DNA from: G963663775 sp963664255
Lineage (GTDB): Bacteria; Bacillota; Clostridia; Oscillospirales; Butyricicoccaceae
NCBI GenBank assembly: GCA_963664255.1
Contig: OY760938.1
Coordinates: 1,612,001 to 1,676,000 of the forward strand
Reading direction: 5' to 3'
DNA: 64,000 nt
Positions 63,969 to 64,000 of the stretch are shown one piece after another. The position numbers and the translations under genes were made by a program. The notes beneath the pieces are model-generated. The model worked only from the letters and a program-made list of their open reading frames with translations, made no database searches and was not told the origin of the DNA. The number at the start of each line of letters is the position of its first letter. Position 1 is the first letter of the stretch.

Positions 63969-64000
63969 AAGCAAGTGTACTATATAGGAGGGCTAGCTAT

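Overview
The window looks like chromosomal DNA of an anaerobic Firmicute. A clostridial order such as Oscillospirales is my best guess, but that is inference. Supporting signs are strong AGGAGG-type ribosome binding sites, frequent TTG/GTG starts, sigma-A promoters with 17-base spacers, a zinc-type S14, a KOW-domain gene between map and infA, SpoVG, pyruvate formate-lyase, rubredoxin with hybrid cluster protein, and a B. subtilis-like pspA-ydjGHI operon.

Layout. (1) 1-794: a 5'-truncated tyrosine recombinase that runs off the left edge. (2) 847-17295: one continuous S10-spc-alpha super-operon from rpsJ to rplQ, with secY, adk, map, a KOW protein, infA and rpoA. It has a clear promoter and long structured leader, a second internal promoter and leader before rpsH, and a strong terminator. 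(3) 17.3-20.8 kb: a glycine betaine/proline-type ABC transporter. (4) 20.9-26.9 kb: a 4-hydroxybutyryl-CoA dehydratase-like enzyme, a chemoreceptor on the minus strand, rubredoxin and hybrid cluster protein. (5) 26.85-28.48 kb: an intact IS1182-family element sitting directly against the stop codon of an Nramp metal transporter. (6) 29.9-35.6 kb: an RsgA-like GTPase, then a PspA / zinc-ribbon membrane protein / TPM protein / SPFH protein membrane-stress operon and a GNAT. (7) 36-42 kb: a second chemoreceptor, a thioesterase-mutY-deoxyinosine glycosylase operon, a cytidylate kinase-like gene and murC, all on the minus strand after the chemoreceptor. (8) 42.1-48.9 kb: spoVG, a glycolipid synthase-type glycosyltransferase, pflB-pflA behind a ZTP (pfl-motif) riboswitch with terminator, a Crp/Fnr-family regulator and an orphan rmlA. 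(9) 49-50.5 kb: a secreted stalk-domain protein and tRNA-Arg(ACG) with an adjacent integrase scar. (10) 50.7-56.2 kb: a TIM-barrel protein, an M16 protease, a polar amino acid ABC transporter and an unknown lipoprotein. (11) 56.3-63.9 kb: rpoB-rpoC behind their own promoter rather than behind rplJ-rplL, then the promoter of the next operon at the right edge.

Most of the window is core machinery. The most informative non-coding element is the ZTP riboswitch upstream of pyruvate formate-lyase: its P1, P2, pseudoknot and P3-versus-terminator switch can all be drawn from the sequence. I did not find a convincing undescribed defence or mobile system. The accessory signals that merit attention are the IS insertion site, the two integrase scars, the promoter embedded in a terminator stem at 35.6 kb, and the solitary dehydratase-like gene.
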